Source of the DNA: Bacteroidota bacterium
GTDB taxonomy: Bacteria; Bacteroidota; Bacteroidia; Bacteroidales; UBA10428
DNA length: 64,000 nt
Direction of reading: 5' to 3'
Assembly (NCBI GenBank): GCA_016699695.1
Contig: CP065006.1
Coordinates: 1,612,001-1,676,000 of the forward strand
In this document: in pieces, positions 50,301 through 55,135 of the stretch
Layout of the letters: each line of letters starts with the position of its first letter
Numbering within the stretch: position 1 is the stretch's first letter
Position numbers and translations under genes: made by a program
Notes under the pieces: model-generated
Told to the model about the DNA's origin: nothing
Databases searched by the model: none
What the model saw: the letters and a program-made list of their open reading frames with translations, nothing else

Positions 50301-52134
50301 GAAGCCCTCCGGAACCGGGGTCGGTGAGTATGAACCGGGCTACTACAGAGCCGGCACTGCCCAAGGAATTTACATTCAATACCAGCATCTGGCTGGCTGC
50401 ATCCCCGACAGGAAATTGGTAATTTACAGCAGTGCTGTTGATGGCTCTTTCGAAACGACCGATGATGTAACCTGAGGTATAGGTCCACCCATTATTTACT
50501 CCTGATATTGCAGGGTTGGCAAGGTAAAGTGTATGGTCGTTGGTGTTCACCCGGCCTTGCACAAAGCCAATGGAATCGCTTACCTGCACCTCATCATTCA
50601 GGTAAAGAAACCCGTTGGATTTGTTGATGACGATATTTTGAAATATTTCTCCTCCGGTATTATTAATGGATTGATTGGCATCTCCATCGAATATTACATT
50701 GCCTGAATTGGCATCAGTACCCCCATTATTCCAGTTGCCTGCAAGGTAAACTTTGTTTCCATTTAAATTGAACCATACACCTCCCCCAATACTTACATGG
50801 CCATTTACTTCTATCGTGTTGTTTAGTGTTTTTGTTCCGCTTCCATTCAGGTTTAGGTGCCAATAAGCATCGGCAGGGGGTATAATATTCTGGGCGGCTC
50901 CTTCGTAGGTGAAGGTGTTGTTACTGTAATTGGCATATAAATTTAACATCCCAAAGACAGTGCCTCTCCAATTCCAGTTAGCACCACTCAGGTTGTAGAT
51001 GCTTAAATTGTTGGTGGAGCCAAAATCTCCTGTTTGAGTGATTGTTCCGGTATTACGAAAATATGTATTGAAGGTACCATCTCCAAATAAGTCATCGCCA
51101 AGGTTTATGGTTCCATTGTTTATGAACTCACAGTTCAGATTGTTCAGTACGATATCATTAGTAACTGTAATTGTACCTGTGTTGTTATTTGTTACAATAA
51201 TATTTGGATTATCTAGAGTTATACTATTGTTGATTGTAATATTGCCGGAGCCTGATAGTTCGACCTGGCAATTTGTGTTTTCAAGTGTGAGGTAATCTAT
51301 CTCAAAATACCCGTTGTTAAGAATTGAGTATAAGCTACTGCCATCCGCAATTACTAATCCAGCGCTCATTTGATTGTTCTCATCTAAAGAACCACCGTTT
51401 TCAACTTCTAAAGTGCCATTATTGAAAAGAGTTAAAACATCAAATGAGGAGTTCCAACTAATTGTTCCTCCTGTCTCCACTAGCACACTCATTGCCTGGG
51501 CTGAGGCATTGTTTATAGAAATAGTATGCGAATTTTGAATAATTACTTCCGTTTCAGAATCTGGAATACATGAACAAGATAATCCCCCAGGGGTAGTAGA
51601 CCATGCGTTGGTATTACTCCATAGAAAATTCCCTCTGGAATAAAGCACGGTTGGGGTGAATTCTTCAACCAGTACATTATCAAAAGTATAATATTCATCA
51701 GTGAAGGAGGTACGAGTATAAATTCTAAGGATCAAGGATGAACCAGAAAGGTTGACACTGCTGGCAACTACAGGGCCAAAATCATCGAAATCTTCAAAAA
51801 AAGTTGTTTCAATACCACCATCAATCTGATATGTTGCTCTTAAATAATCGTCAGGATCAAGGCCTGCTCCAGAGGAATTAATGCTAAAACTTATTTTAAA
51901 AGGATTTGCCGGTATGGTAATTGCCTCCGTAATCCAAATAAACTCACCAGCAGGATTTGATTGTGAAAAAAATTCAAAAGACTGAACCGAAAAAGTGCCT
52001 AGGTTTCCTCCTGATGTATTCACACTCCAGCTACCATCACCCGGATCATTAACTCCGTTGCCATAAGAATTAAAATCTTCAAACCAAATAGTTTGCGAAA
52101 AAGAAAGTAAAGATGCCAACAAAAACACTCCCAC
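35392..52134 (-). CDS. Giant SprB-like repeat adhesin with T9SS type B (gliding) C-terminal domain
   Basis: About 5,580 residues. Order: signal peptide; an N-terminal domain (~15-170) and a strand-rich beta-helix-like region (~170-600); an Ig-like domain (~715-800); HYR-like repeats, 11 of them 89 residues long and nearly identical (~905-1880), flanked by divergent ones; about 23 PKD-like units with recurring WVEPTPK and DTLCN/DTICNG (~2150-4640); about 10 SprB repeats (~4645-5470, such as CHGDANGAIY, then FPTGG); and the gliding-associated C-terminal domain (ISPNGDQINDDW, KIYNRWGQAVWES). It should be secreted by T9SS to the cell surface as an adhesin. The annotated start, GTG 52134, gives a signal lacking a basic n-region; the frame is open upstream to 52275 (RWVRGVFVGVFLLASLLSF) but has no ATG. 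Confidence 0.93.
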   Translation of the reverse strand: MGVFLLASLLSFSQTIWFEDFNSYGNGVNDPGDGSWSVNTSGGNLGTFSVQSFEFFSQSNPAGEFIWITEAITIPANPFKISFSINSSGAGLDPDDYLRATYQIDGGIETTFFEDFDDFGPVVASSVNLSGSSLILRIYTRTSFTDEYYTFDNVLVEEFTPTVLYSRGNFLWSNTNAWSTTPGGLSCSCIPDSETEVIIQNSHTISINNASAQAMSVLVETGGTISWNSSFDVLTLFNNGTLEVENGGSLDENNQMSAGLVIADGSSLYSILNNGYFEIDYLTLENTNCQVELSGSGNITINNSITLDNPNIIVTNNNTGTITVTNDIVLNNLNCEFINNGTINLGDDLFGDGTFNTYFRNTGTITQTGDFGSTNNLSIYNLSGANWNWRGTVFGMLNLYANYSNNTFTYEGAAQNIIPPADAYWHLNLNGSGTKTLNNTIEVNGHVSIGGGVWFNLNGNKVYLAGNWNNGGTDANSGNVIFDGDANQSINNTGGEIFQNIVINKSNGFLYLNDEVQVSDSIGFVQGRVNTNDHTLYLANPAISGVNNGWTYTSGYIIGRFERAINSTAVNYQFPVGDAASQMLVLNVNSLGSAGSVVARFILTDPGSGGLPVTDGASTIYHQFTEGYWSLLGKNSFSATDYDLSLNATGFNDYVIDANTRLITRSVGNDWDNPVEGNHAPAVPPVVNRTGITGRNINTATAVEFGCGHPVCVVPVIGDQPASLSDQCPGSTVNFSVIATGGGTLSYQWYKTGSPDLALSNGPGISGATSNTLTLSSIDAGDVGSYYCVVDNICAGNATFNTVSLGLDGVDPVITTCAITRNIEGCGTAAISGPVFSAITANSSEAEFENATNQGVASDVCGITSVTYIDVAVGTCLIVVTRTWTIFDAAGNSSSCNQTINVDDNTAPTWTTAAGALNATLECSDAAGIATAQALFPVASDNCDADVTNIVKTSGAFVAGTCGNAGTYTNTWTVTDDCGNVSAVYTQVITITDNTVPTWTTAAGALNATLECSDAAGIATAQALFPVASDNCDADVTNIVKTSGAFVAGSCGNAGTYTNTWTVTDDCGNVSAVYTQVITITDNTVPTWTTAAGALNATLECSDAAGIATAQALFPVASDNCDADVTNIVKTSGAFVAGTCGNAGTYTNTWTVTDDCGNVSAVYTQVITITDNTVPTWTTAAGALNATLECSDAPGIAAAQALFPVASDNCDADVTNIVKTSGAFVAGTCGNAGTYTNTWTVTDDCGNVSAVYTQVITITDNTVPTWTTAAGALNATLECSDAAGIATAQALFPVASDNCDADVTNIVKTSGAFVAGTCGNAGTYTNTWTVTDDCGNVSAVYTQVITITDNTVPTWTTVAGALNATLECSDAAGIATAQALFPVASDNCDADVTNIVKTSGAFVAGTCGNAGTYTNTWTVTDDCGNVSAVYTQVITITDNTVPTWTTVAGALNATLECSDAAGIAAAQALFPVASDNCDADVTNIVKTSGAFVAGTCGNAGTYTNTWTVTDDCGNVSAVYTQVITITDNTVPTWTTAAGALNATLECSDAPGIAAAQALFPVASDNCDADVTNIVKTSGAFVAGTCGNAGTYTNTWTVTDDCGNVSAVYTQVITITDNTVPTWTTAAGALNATLECSDAAGIATAQALFPVASDNCDADVTNIVKTSGAFVAGSCGNAGTYTNTWTVTDDCGNVSAVYTQVITITDNTVPTWTTAAGALNATLECSDAAGIATAQALFPVASDNCDADVTNIVKTSGAFVAGTCGNAGTYTNTWTVTDDCGNVSAVYTQVITITDNTVPTWTTAAGALNATLECSDAPGIAAAQALFPVASDNCDADVTNIVKTSGAFVAGTCGNAGTYTNTWTVTDDCGNVSAVYTQVITLTDNTPPTASNPASINVQCIANIPLPDITVVVDEADNCDPFPLVSFVSDSDNGGEGSTLDPYIVTRTYRITDNCGNFIDVVQTLTAIDNTPPTITCPIDVLQNNDAGLCSAVVNGIEPLAPTNDNCGVVLQTWALAGATTGNSAATGINDASGQTFNVGVTTVSYTIQDAVGNSNTCSFTVTINDSEIPTVLTQPPFNLTISLATGIAVIDTLDIDNGSFDNCGLIVSRSIDIDTFRCNDIGSVIPVTLTVTDASGNSGTGVTNVTVTGYDVEPVITATRISDTILCSGESVEVNLNSNTDSTSYNWTITAHPDITGYSDGGVVYPANGDFLFNQQFLNGGDTARLIAIAFTPELFELCTYPAADTILYFWVVPGLSALVPEGDTICNNEITNITIASPNEFENLRFRYEILPDNPLLLHVGYAGDTASMRKDSVVKDTLINSSSVAQRAVLVVSPYVTGVGGGGSGCPGTSDNMVIWVEPTIAITAIDDTLCSGGSTNIDVQSSDVPYHGIRYTWRVSDLSGGAITGWVNSAGNGLPIAANLQQTLTNSGADTASVVYWITPHSIWGDSSLHCSGDSIAVRILVNPVPDIGVSADVDTLCNEATVSFILTNPNGVTTGTWAYDLSVITSNALVSGYTEATDTTVLTINDLLFNPTNDVQWVDYRFHPQILNPSQVISDCDAGVVNDTTIRIWINPTPRISVSTPDTLVCDSATVTFTLDSLLAGTTGRWAYAVSTTSSNGSAVRGDTTLSGQNTNLTLQLDNYTDTVQWIEYTFHPYIEDPRLGLASCDAGTGLDTTLRIWIEPTPTATLSTTKDTLCAGDTTDILISSLSAPFYPVRFEYFTQADSPADVIITPTGVTSGLLTGQIIRDELINTSNTAQRVVYKVVPYTVDGLNAVQCQGDTLYYSIMVEPALVAILTPTTDTICSGEPVNIEISSTSITSQPLRFYYEIIPVNPASIYVGYDTIPNGTVALDTGMIIVDTLINLSDVAQQVRFYVTAYVQNDDGLGCPGVTTVSDIWVEPTIAITAIDDTLCSGGSTNIDVQSSDVPYHGIRYTWRVSDLSGGAITGWVNSAGNGLPIAANLQQTLTNSGADTASVVYWITPHSIWGDSSLHCSGDSIAVHILVNPVPDIGVSADVDTLCNEAAVAFILTNPNGVTTGTWAYDLSVITSNALVSGYTEATDTTVLTINDLLFNPTNDVQWVDYRFHPQILNPSQVISDCDAGVVNDTTIRIWINPTPRISVSTPDTLVCDSATVTFTLDSLLAGTTGRWAYAVSTTSSNGSAVRGDTTLSGQNTNLTLQLDNYTDTVQWIEYTFHPYIEDPRLGLASCDAGTGLDTTLRIWIEPTPKGTVTPQYDTICNGNETAFTLGSESEPFYPIRFRYVAEPENADSVDVFTDVNGNTGRLRDDIIRDRIDNLSDTSQRVRYVITPYTIDEFGIEQCTNGQNDTVYVMVEPSLNTVLVPPGDTICDGEAVNIQVTSTSRTAGELRFRYKVVPQHPGSVDIAYYNITDTASVPRNYFIRDTLTNLSDSAQLVWFVSEAFVESGIMNCPALPDTAHVWVEPEPKVSLLPAIDTLCDGSYTAIRIISPTISTHPVRFSFERIYNAGNIQVLEGADTNLQTTDLISDQLINLSDTAQLIRYVVRPYTVDDDTNQRCVGGMTDTADVWIEPTPRVVAQPGGDTICDNDQVSILLNSITSPTLPVRFVYTAQALNPGSVAVSYAADTIGLVNGAVLNDRLDNLTDTAQMVRFVFWSYTVMPSVTIRCYGIPDTTFIWVEPTPKALLSPQADTLCNNVRTSIFITSPTGATLPVRFSYTRLYDSDSLTVVSGGLDTNLAKGFEIADSLINLSDTAQLIEYIVTPYLVDAVGNYRCFNLNDTARIWVEPTPKVIVTPEFDTICNGDETAFTLYSQSGPTRPIRFRYIAEPDFPLEVVISPDVNGNSDRLNGDVIHDRLVNLSDTAQRVRYVVTPYTIDGNGSEHCANGENDTVFVVIEPSLYVELQPSGDTICDGDAVDILVDSRSRPQTPLLFRYRIEPENPDSVSISYFNAPDTIGVSRGYHIRDVITNLSDTAQKVYFIASPYVFGSVEKCPGIPDTSIVWVEPTPKILLQPQTDTLCNEEYTNILLTSVTKATLAVRFSFERIYNSANLTVVPGGSDTNLFKNDVINDQLINLNDTAQVIQYVVRPYTIDDDSIPRCFGQADTTTLWVEPTPKIELLPDADTLCNLGFTNIAITSISIPTRPIRFYYTARPDYPDSVVVTYTADTTDLANGFVIADQIENLSDTAQLVRFIVTPYTTGNNGAIQCVNGDNDTAYIWVEPSPKVLLQPQADTLCNPGETFIRLTTPTQSMYPVLFRYQVIEENPDSVNVVINGAIAGLPEGYVISDSLINLSDTAQLVHFIVTPYILDALGNEHCSGLNDTALIWVEPTPKVIVVPQGDTICSGDLAEFIITSVSKPIWPVRFDYSVVIDNPDSVTVTYLTDSIGFYKNDLVTNRIVNNSDEAQRIRFIVTPYTVTGAGLVRCTGMADTVEFWVEPLARVGLTPKFDTICNDTRVFIDLSSVSQPTRPVRFRYSIVAPPEVVVVSGPNTNLTVNDNITDSLHNTSNFDQLVLFVVTPYTRYSNSDVERCAGRSDTAYIWLEPTARVHFGHYADTICNNLNFDSIFIQSVTFPTVDVRFNYEIVPDNPLQVSFTYSQPVTNISRDSRVSEILENLSDTIQRVVVRISPYLIDGNGNTRCGGVSDSVIVQLTPRLVMLDTARQYPRYQIKCHGDANGAIYMFPTGGILAFGPSNFDHSAINYTLNGSDSWPFDQLTTSYYKVDSLAAGIYTMGATDFSGCTVAKNDTLTQAEIPFQTIIKEREEISCAGVAEGVVYAAKWGGAYYLQGVDTIGFATTMWLRYGLNGLPVIVTDTVYNVFPGVFQVQVWDTNGCLATHDTVIYGANAPAPVLALTTYDGYHVSCNGASDGKMQSTYFTFGDTTLFELFKIETDTVLVSARSTIENRTDWEGLNAGNYMLLATSSVGCTGGRNFTITQPERLELTDYSLSEYHSGNWNVVCSDSANGSITLDTIVGGRPSLYTYSWSKDGIPFSTNRNVSDLSKGTHRIIISDTYCYDTTDIEIVAPDSLFMSDRVIDRNLCFGDNTGRIEVVVEGGEGQTYEYQWAHNNLLSIPVADSLVAGTYTLSVFDSIGCELRDTIELIQPDQLSLSAQLSNYHGFQIGCFDGNDGQIHISTSGGTGLRTYQWALNNQPLAGDSVLLNLEAGIYKLLLTDANLCSIADSFDLQQPTLLEIISFSKEDKVCSTLGIATVTAQGGVPVDGTHYNYLWTDGSTNQTSTTLDIGNHQVVVTDWNGCQVDTSFTIIYLSFITIDVDTLKAVSCYGDSDAILTVIPNDAILPFSYVRWNGVEGDSILTNAAAGTYIVEIMDSKLCVDIDTFVLGQPEPIVEQFTLFEPSCNDFSDGYILLDAIGGNGNYRYWIDGEALPGDIAEDLPAGTFQMIIRDKKLCETTVAVEMDEPESLLIVEVREERIPPICPDAPNGTMVVSAIGGTEEYTFRWLDNDFTGNTINGITEGLYRVNVTDMNGCFATDSIFLLAELPACLVIPTAISPNGDQINDDWDIANPLDRDMDLTFIYPQMVVKIYNRWGQAVWESERGYPRSSAWKGTDNSGRSLPVDSYHYIIQLNNDSGRTLSGIVTIVK
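42452..43441 (-). repeat. 990 bp intragenic duplication, copy 1
   Basis: Nearly identical to 44078-45067 (offset 1,626 bases, a multiple of 3). It encodes about 330 residues spanning three PKD-like units from PTIAITAIDDTLC to TLRIWIEPTP. Only scattered single-base differences are seen, so the duplication is recent or maintained by conversion. Confidence 0.9.
44078..45067 (-). repeat. 990 bp intragenic duplication, copy 2
   Basis: Partner of 42452-43441. The two copies are separated by 636 bases encoding two other PKD-like units. Sequence on both outer sides diverges abruptly. Confidence 0.9.
46495..49425 (-). repeat. Eleven-copy 267 bp tandem array in the giant gene
   Basis: Period 267 bases (89 codons), 11 copies, differing by a handful of bases each. 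Variants form longer-range patterns. Counting from the protein N-terminus, the trio GSCG / GTCG / DAPGIAAAQ occurs at copies 2-4 and again at 9-11, and copies 4, 8 and 11 share DAPGIAAAQ. Each unit encodes one HYR-like domain with conserved ECSD, SDNCDADV and DDCGNVSAV. Confidence 0.95.
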
Positions 52135-52276
52135 AAAAACTCCCCTTACCCAACGCAGGTTAAGCGTTGCAGTGGCCCAAGGGGCATGCGCGTGGCGCCG
52201 GTATGTGTTGGTTCGGTCCAGTAAGTTGGTTTTAACAGCCCAAGGCAGCCTTTTTAAAGGCCCTGCAAAGGTTTTT

Positions 52277-52284
52277 CAAATTTA
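52277..52284 (-). promoter_or_regulatory. Possible -7 element of the giant adhesin gene
   Basis: On the minus strand this reads TAAATTTG, an exact TAnnTTTG. No TTTG lies 19-21 bases upstream, so support is partial. A start of transcription near 52270 would leave a 135-base stretch before the GTG at 52134, in frame throughout but without ATG. Confidence 0.35.
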
Positions 52285-52560
52285 CAAAATGCCTTTGGTT
52301 TTTGCCGTGTATAAGTTTTGTTTTCTACGGTTTATCACAGGCCAAAGTTCTAATTTACAGCATTTAATTTGTTAAACGAGAAGCAAATGCCTGCATTTTA
52401 TTCACCATAAGGCAGAATGCGCTCAAATATACTTAGAATGATTCTAAATAAGCTTTGTTTTCCTTAATTTTTTAGTGTGAAGGAGCCATGAAAATTCGCC
52501 GGGAGGGTTTTGGGTAATTTAGGATGAATTGAAAACTTTGAAAAGGGGGGTATAAAACTA

Positions 52561-52640
52561 TGTTACTGTCATCGCGAGGAACGAAGCGATCTCCTAACTG
52601 TATGAGATTGCTTCGCTCGTTCCTCACTCGCAAAGACGAA
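52561..52640. repeat. Dispersed CATCGCGAGG repeat, copy 1
   Basis: TGTTACTGTCATCGCGAGG, then AACGAAGCGATCTC, then a complementary GAGATTGCTTCGCTCGTTCC. It is a palindromic intergenic repeat of a type seen in many Bacteroidota and other genomes. A second copy starts at 52719. Confidence 0.75.
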
Positions 52641-52667
52641 ATTCAGTGAACTAAACGACATTGGCCA

Positions 52668-52700
52668 CCCTCACCCCTCGTTCCCCTGAAGGGGATGAGC
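52668..52700 (+). repeat. Inverted-repeat arm (partner 53972-54002)
   Basis: CTCACCCCTCGTTCCCCTGA followed by AGGGGATGAGC. The reverse complement, with about three changes, is at 53972-54002. Each arm also contains its own CCCCT/AGGGG hairpin. Confidence 0.7.
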
Positions 52701-52718
52701 CCCGCACCCAATGCCGGG

Positions 52719-52770
52719 ATGTTACCGTCATCGCGAGGTACGAAGCGATCTCTAAAAGATTGCTTCTCCG
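52719..52770. repeat. Dispersed CATCGCGAGG repeat, copy 2
   Basis: ATGTTACCGTCATCGCGAGG, then TACGAAGCGATCTC and a shorter AGATTGCTTCTCCG. It is the same element as at 52561, with a shorter distal arm. Confidence 0.7.
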
Positions 52771-52963
52771 CTTAAGGCTGCAAACAGCTTTAAAGTCTTC
52801 AAACCTTATTGGCATTTTTAAACCTTAGTAGAGAAAACACAACAGACATAACCAGAACTTATTACCTTATTCATTTGAAACGAAAGTTGAACTCCACTAA
52901 TCATAATACATAGAAAAACAAGCCGTACAAAAATGAAGGAGTTTCAGGCACCAATATTCTGAA

Positions 52964-53683
52964 CTACCAATACAACAAATGATACTTGTTCAACTGTTTG
53001 TCGAGGCGTCGGGCACCGGGCAGGGTTTTTTCGAGCAGGTTCCAAAAACCGGGGCCATGGTTTTTCTCTCGGGTATGGGCCAGCTCGTGTAGCACTACGT
53101 AATCGATTAACGCCTGCGGCAAACGCATCAGGTGTATGTTCAGGCTGATGTTGTTGGTGCCCGAGCAACTGCCCCAGCGGCTGGTGTTCAGGCGTACTTT
53201 TACTTCGTTCACACTAAAACCATGCTGCTTTGCCAGTGCACGCGTATGCGCCGGAAGGTATTGCTGCGCCTCGAAGCGCAGGGTTTTTAAAATGGCCGAA
53301 CGGATAAACTCCTGCACCCTCGGGTGTGTGACCTCAACACCAGCCGGATAATACACTACCAGCCATGGACCCGATGCCTCCATCCGGAGAAACTGCCGTT
53401 CGTGTGTGCGCAAAACCAGTGTATGCGAATGGGTTGAAAAAACTGTTTCGGGTGTAAATAGTGTGAGCGACTGGCGGGTATGAGCCATGCGTTTCAGGCT
53501 GCTGCGTATCCATTGCTCTTTTTCTATCACAAAGTTAATGGCGCGTTCTTCGGTACACTTGCCCGGCACCGATACCTGCACGCCCTTTGCCGGATGCACC
53601 CGTATGCGCAGATTGCGTGAACGGGGACTTTGCCGGAACAGCACTTCGCCAAAATCGAACACTATTTTTCGATCGGTTTGCAT
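52964..53683 (-). CDS. YgjP-like metallopeptidase (M48-related, DUF45)
   Basis: This 239-residue protein of the YgjP family (PF01863) has a C-terminal zinc site LHELAHTREKNHG with H199, E200, H203 and a further His at 209, and the conserved upstream RWGSCSGTNNISLNIHLMRLP. The N-terminal ~130 residues form the strand-rich lobe of the family (RIRVHPAKGVQVSVPG). Such proteins often accompany restriction or defence loci, but none is visible here. It is flanked by inverted dispersed repeats (52668 and 53972). Confidence 0.92.
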   Translation of the reverse strand: MQTDRKIVFDFGEVLFRQSPRSRNLRIRVHPAKGVQVSVPGKCTEERAINFVIEKEQWIRSSLKRMAHTRQSLTLFTPETVFSTHSHTLVLRTHERQFLRMEASGPWLVVYYPAGVEVTHPRVQEFIRSAILKTLRFEAQQYLPAHTRALAKQHGFSVNEVKVRLNTSRWGSCSGTNNISLNIHLMRLPQALIDYVVLHELAHTREKNHGPGFWNLLEKTLPGARRLDKQLNKYHLLYW

Positions 53684-54218
53684 GGGGTAAAAATGGCAAA
53701 AAAGAGTGAAGAATGAAAAAAAAGAAATGAGTTAATGTAGTAATGGGATAATGGGATAATGTGATAATTTGAAAATTTAAAAACGAGGGAATTTGATAAT
53801 GAATAAGGTGAGAATGATTGAATGTAGCAATGTTAGAATTTGAAGATTTGAAAATGAAAAAGCATTTTCATTCCAGTATGATTTATTAAGCTTGAATTCA
53901 TATTAATATCAAACAATTGGTCTTTTTTTGATAACAGGCTCTACATACTTCCATACCGGGAACAGCGCGTAGCTCATCCCCTTTAGGGGAAAGAGGGGTG
54001 AGCGTAGGCAAAATATAAAATAAGCTTATAATTGGTATAATGGAGGCTTTTCATTTTGAAAATTTGAAAATGAAGGAAGGAATGATTGAATGAAGGAATG
54101 TGTGAATGTGATAATTTGAAAATGAGGGAAGCAGTGAATGAGGGAAAGGGTTTCTTGATAGGATAGATAGGTGTTATTCCTTGTGCTTTTCTTCTCTCTT
54201 AATTATCTCTTCTAATTG
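53684..54218. other. 535 bp gene-free, quasi-repetitive stretch
   Basis: It is composed of short, degenerate phrases such as GATAATTTGAAAAT, AATGAGGGA and GTAATGGGATAATG, recurring from 53705 to 54140. It also contains an inverted-repeat arm at 53972-54002. No coding character on either strand. Confidence 0.6.
53972..54002 (-). repeat. Inverted-repeat arm (partner 52668-52700)
   Basis: GCTCATCCCCTTTAGGGG then AAAGAGGGGTGAG, the reverse complement of the arm at 52668 with few changes. The two arms enclose the YgjP-like gene. Confidence 0.7.
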
Positions 54219-54536
54219 TTACTTATTATCAGGGAGGTAGTTTGATGCAACATCCCAAAGGATTTCGTAATCAATTCCGAAATATTCATGGGAAACTTTG
54301 TTCCGTAATAAATACATTTCGTTCCAGGGAATTTCTGGATGATTCTCTTTAAATTCTTTCGGAAGATTTTTGGATGCTTCTCCAATTACTTCGAAATTAC
54401 GGATTACAGCATCAACTGTTTTATAATCTTGTTTGAATTTGATAAAAGAATAGCCATGTATGTATTCTGCAATTCTTTCCATGGCTATGTTCATGTCTTC
54501 AAGGTACATGCTATATTTACGATTCGCATTTTTCAC
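54219..54536 (-). CDS. HepT-type toxin (DUF86 ribonuclease)
   Basis: This 105-residue helical protein has the HEPN signature RX4HXY: R78, H83, Y85 in LLRNKVSHEYFG. It is a presumed RNase toxin of the HepT/MntA type VII system. It directly follows the nucleotidyltransferase gene with a 1-base overlap. In characterised pairs the MntA partner AMPylates the tyrosine of this motif to silence it; Y85 is the candidate. Confidence 0.92.
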   Translation of the reverse strand: MKNANRKYSMYLEDMNIAMERIAEYIHGYSFIKFKQDYKTVDAVIRNFEVIGEASKNLPKEFKENHPEIPWNEMYLLRNKVSHEYFGIDYEILWDVASNYLPDNK

Positions 54537-54826
54537 TAAACAAAATTTACCTGTTTGAGGATTTTGTCTTTAATCTGTTCTTTTAAAGCACTCTTGGTCA
54601 CCAAATCAATTTTCTTATTGAAAACATTTTCTAAGAATTGTTCCAATGTGAAAAATTTCCAACCAATTGGCTTTTCTAGTTCGATCAAGATATCAATATC
54701 ACTTGCCTCTGTGCTGGAATTGTCGGAATAAGAGCCAAATAAACCAATCTCTTTTACTGCATACTCCTTGTAAAGAATTGGTTTCAATTCAGTGAGTTTA
54801 GATAATATTTCAGTCTTTGTAATCAT
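54536..54826 (-). CDS. MntA-type nucleotidyltransferase antitoxin
   Basis: This 96-residue minimal nucleotidyltransferase has the motif GSX10DXD visible as G31-S32 and D43/D45 in GLFGSYSDNSSTEASDIDIL. It precedes and overlaps the HepT toxin gene. By family knowledge it neutralises HepT by adding AMP to a conserved tyrosine. Confidence 0.92.
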   Translation of the reverse strand: MITKTEILSKLTELKPILYKEYAVKEIGLFGSYSDNSSTEASDIDILIELEKPIGWKFFTLEQFLENVFNKKIDLVTKSALKEQIKDKILKQVNFV

Positions 54827-55135
54827 TATCCAAATATAATCAATTTACAGATACTGACTTTCAGTTTGTTTGATAGCTTTGACATAGCGCTCCTAGTATG
54901 GGTATATTTTCTTCTAATAAAAACACTCTTTGCTTCCCTAAAGTTATAAGTGTACAGGTCATCCGCCTTAGGGAAATGAGTGCTAATGATAAGCGATTCA
55001 TCTTTAAGAAACAAGCTGATATTTTTTGAAATAGAGCAAGTCGAATGGATTAAGGAGATACAATTAGCATAGAAGAAAAATGGTGAGTAATTGAATCGGA
55101 TTTCTCAACTTTAAGGCCTGAACCAATTCTTGTCC
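54827..55135. other. 309 bp intergenic stretch
   Basis: It lies between the divergent MntA/HepT pair and the copper ATPase. Short open frames here have no coding character that I can see. No clear promoter is recognised. Confidence 0.5.

Larger units (their letters stand above)
52135..52963. other. 829 bp gene-poor stretch with dispersed repeats
   Basis: It contains the leader of the giant gene, two copies of a CATCGCGAGG repeat (52561-52640, 52719-52770) and one arm of an inverted repeat (52668-52700). No coding ORF is recognised. Confidence 0.6.

Noticed and set aside
53705..54140. Quasi-repeats GATAATTTGAAAAT and similar as a candidate iteron origin
   Set aside because: Units are irregular in length and spacing, with no replication gene nearby; better seen as low-complexity decay.
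54826..55014. 62-codon minus-strand frame upstream of mntA
   Set aside because: No coding character, no recognisable domain, and it shares a base with the mntA start only by chance.
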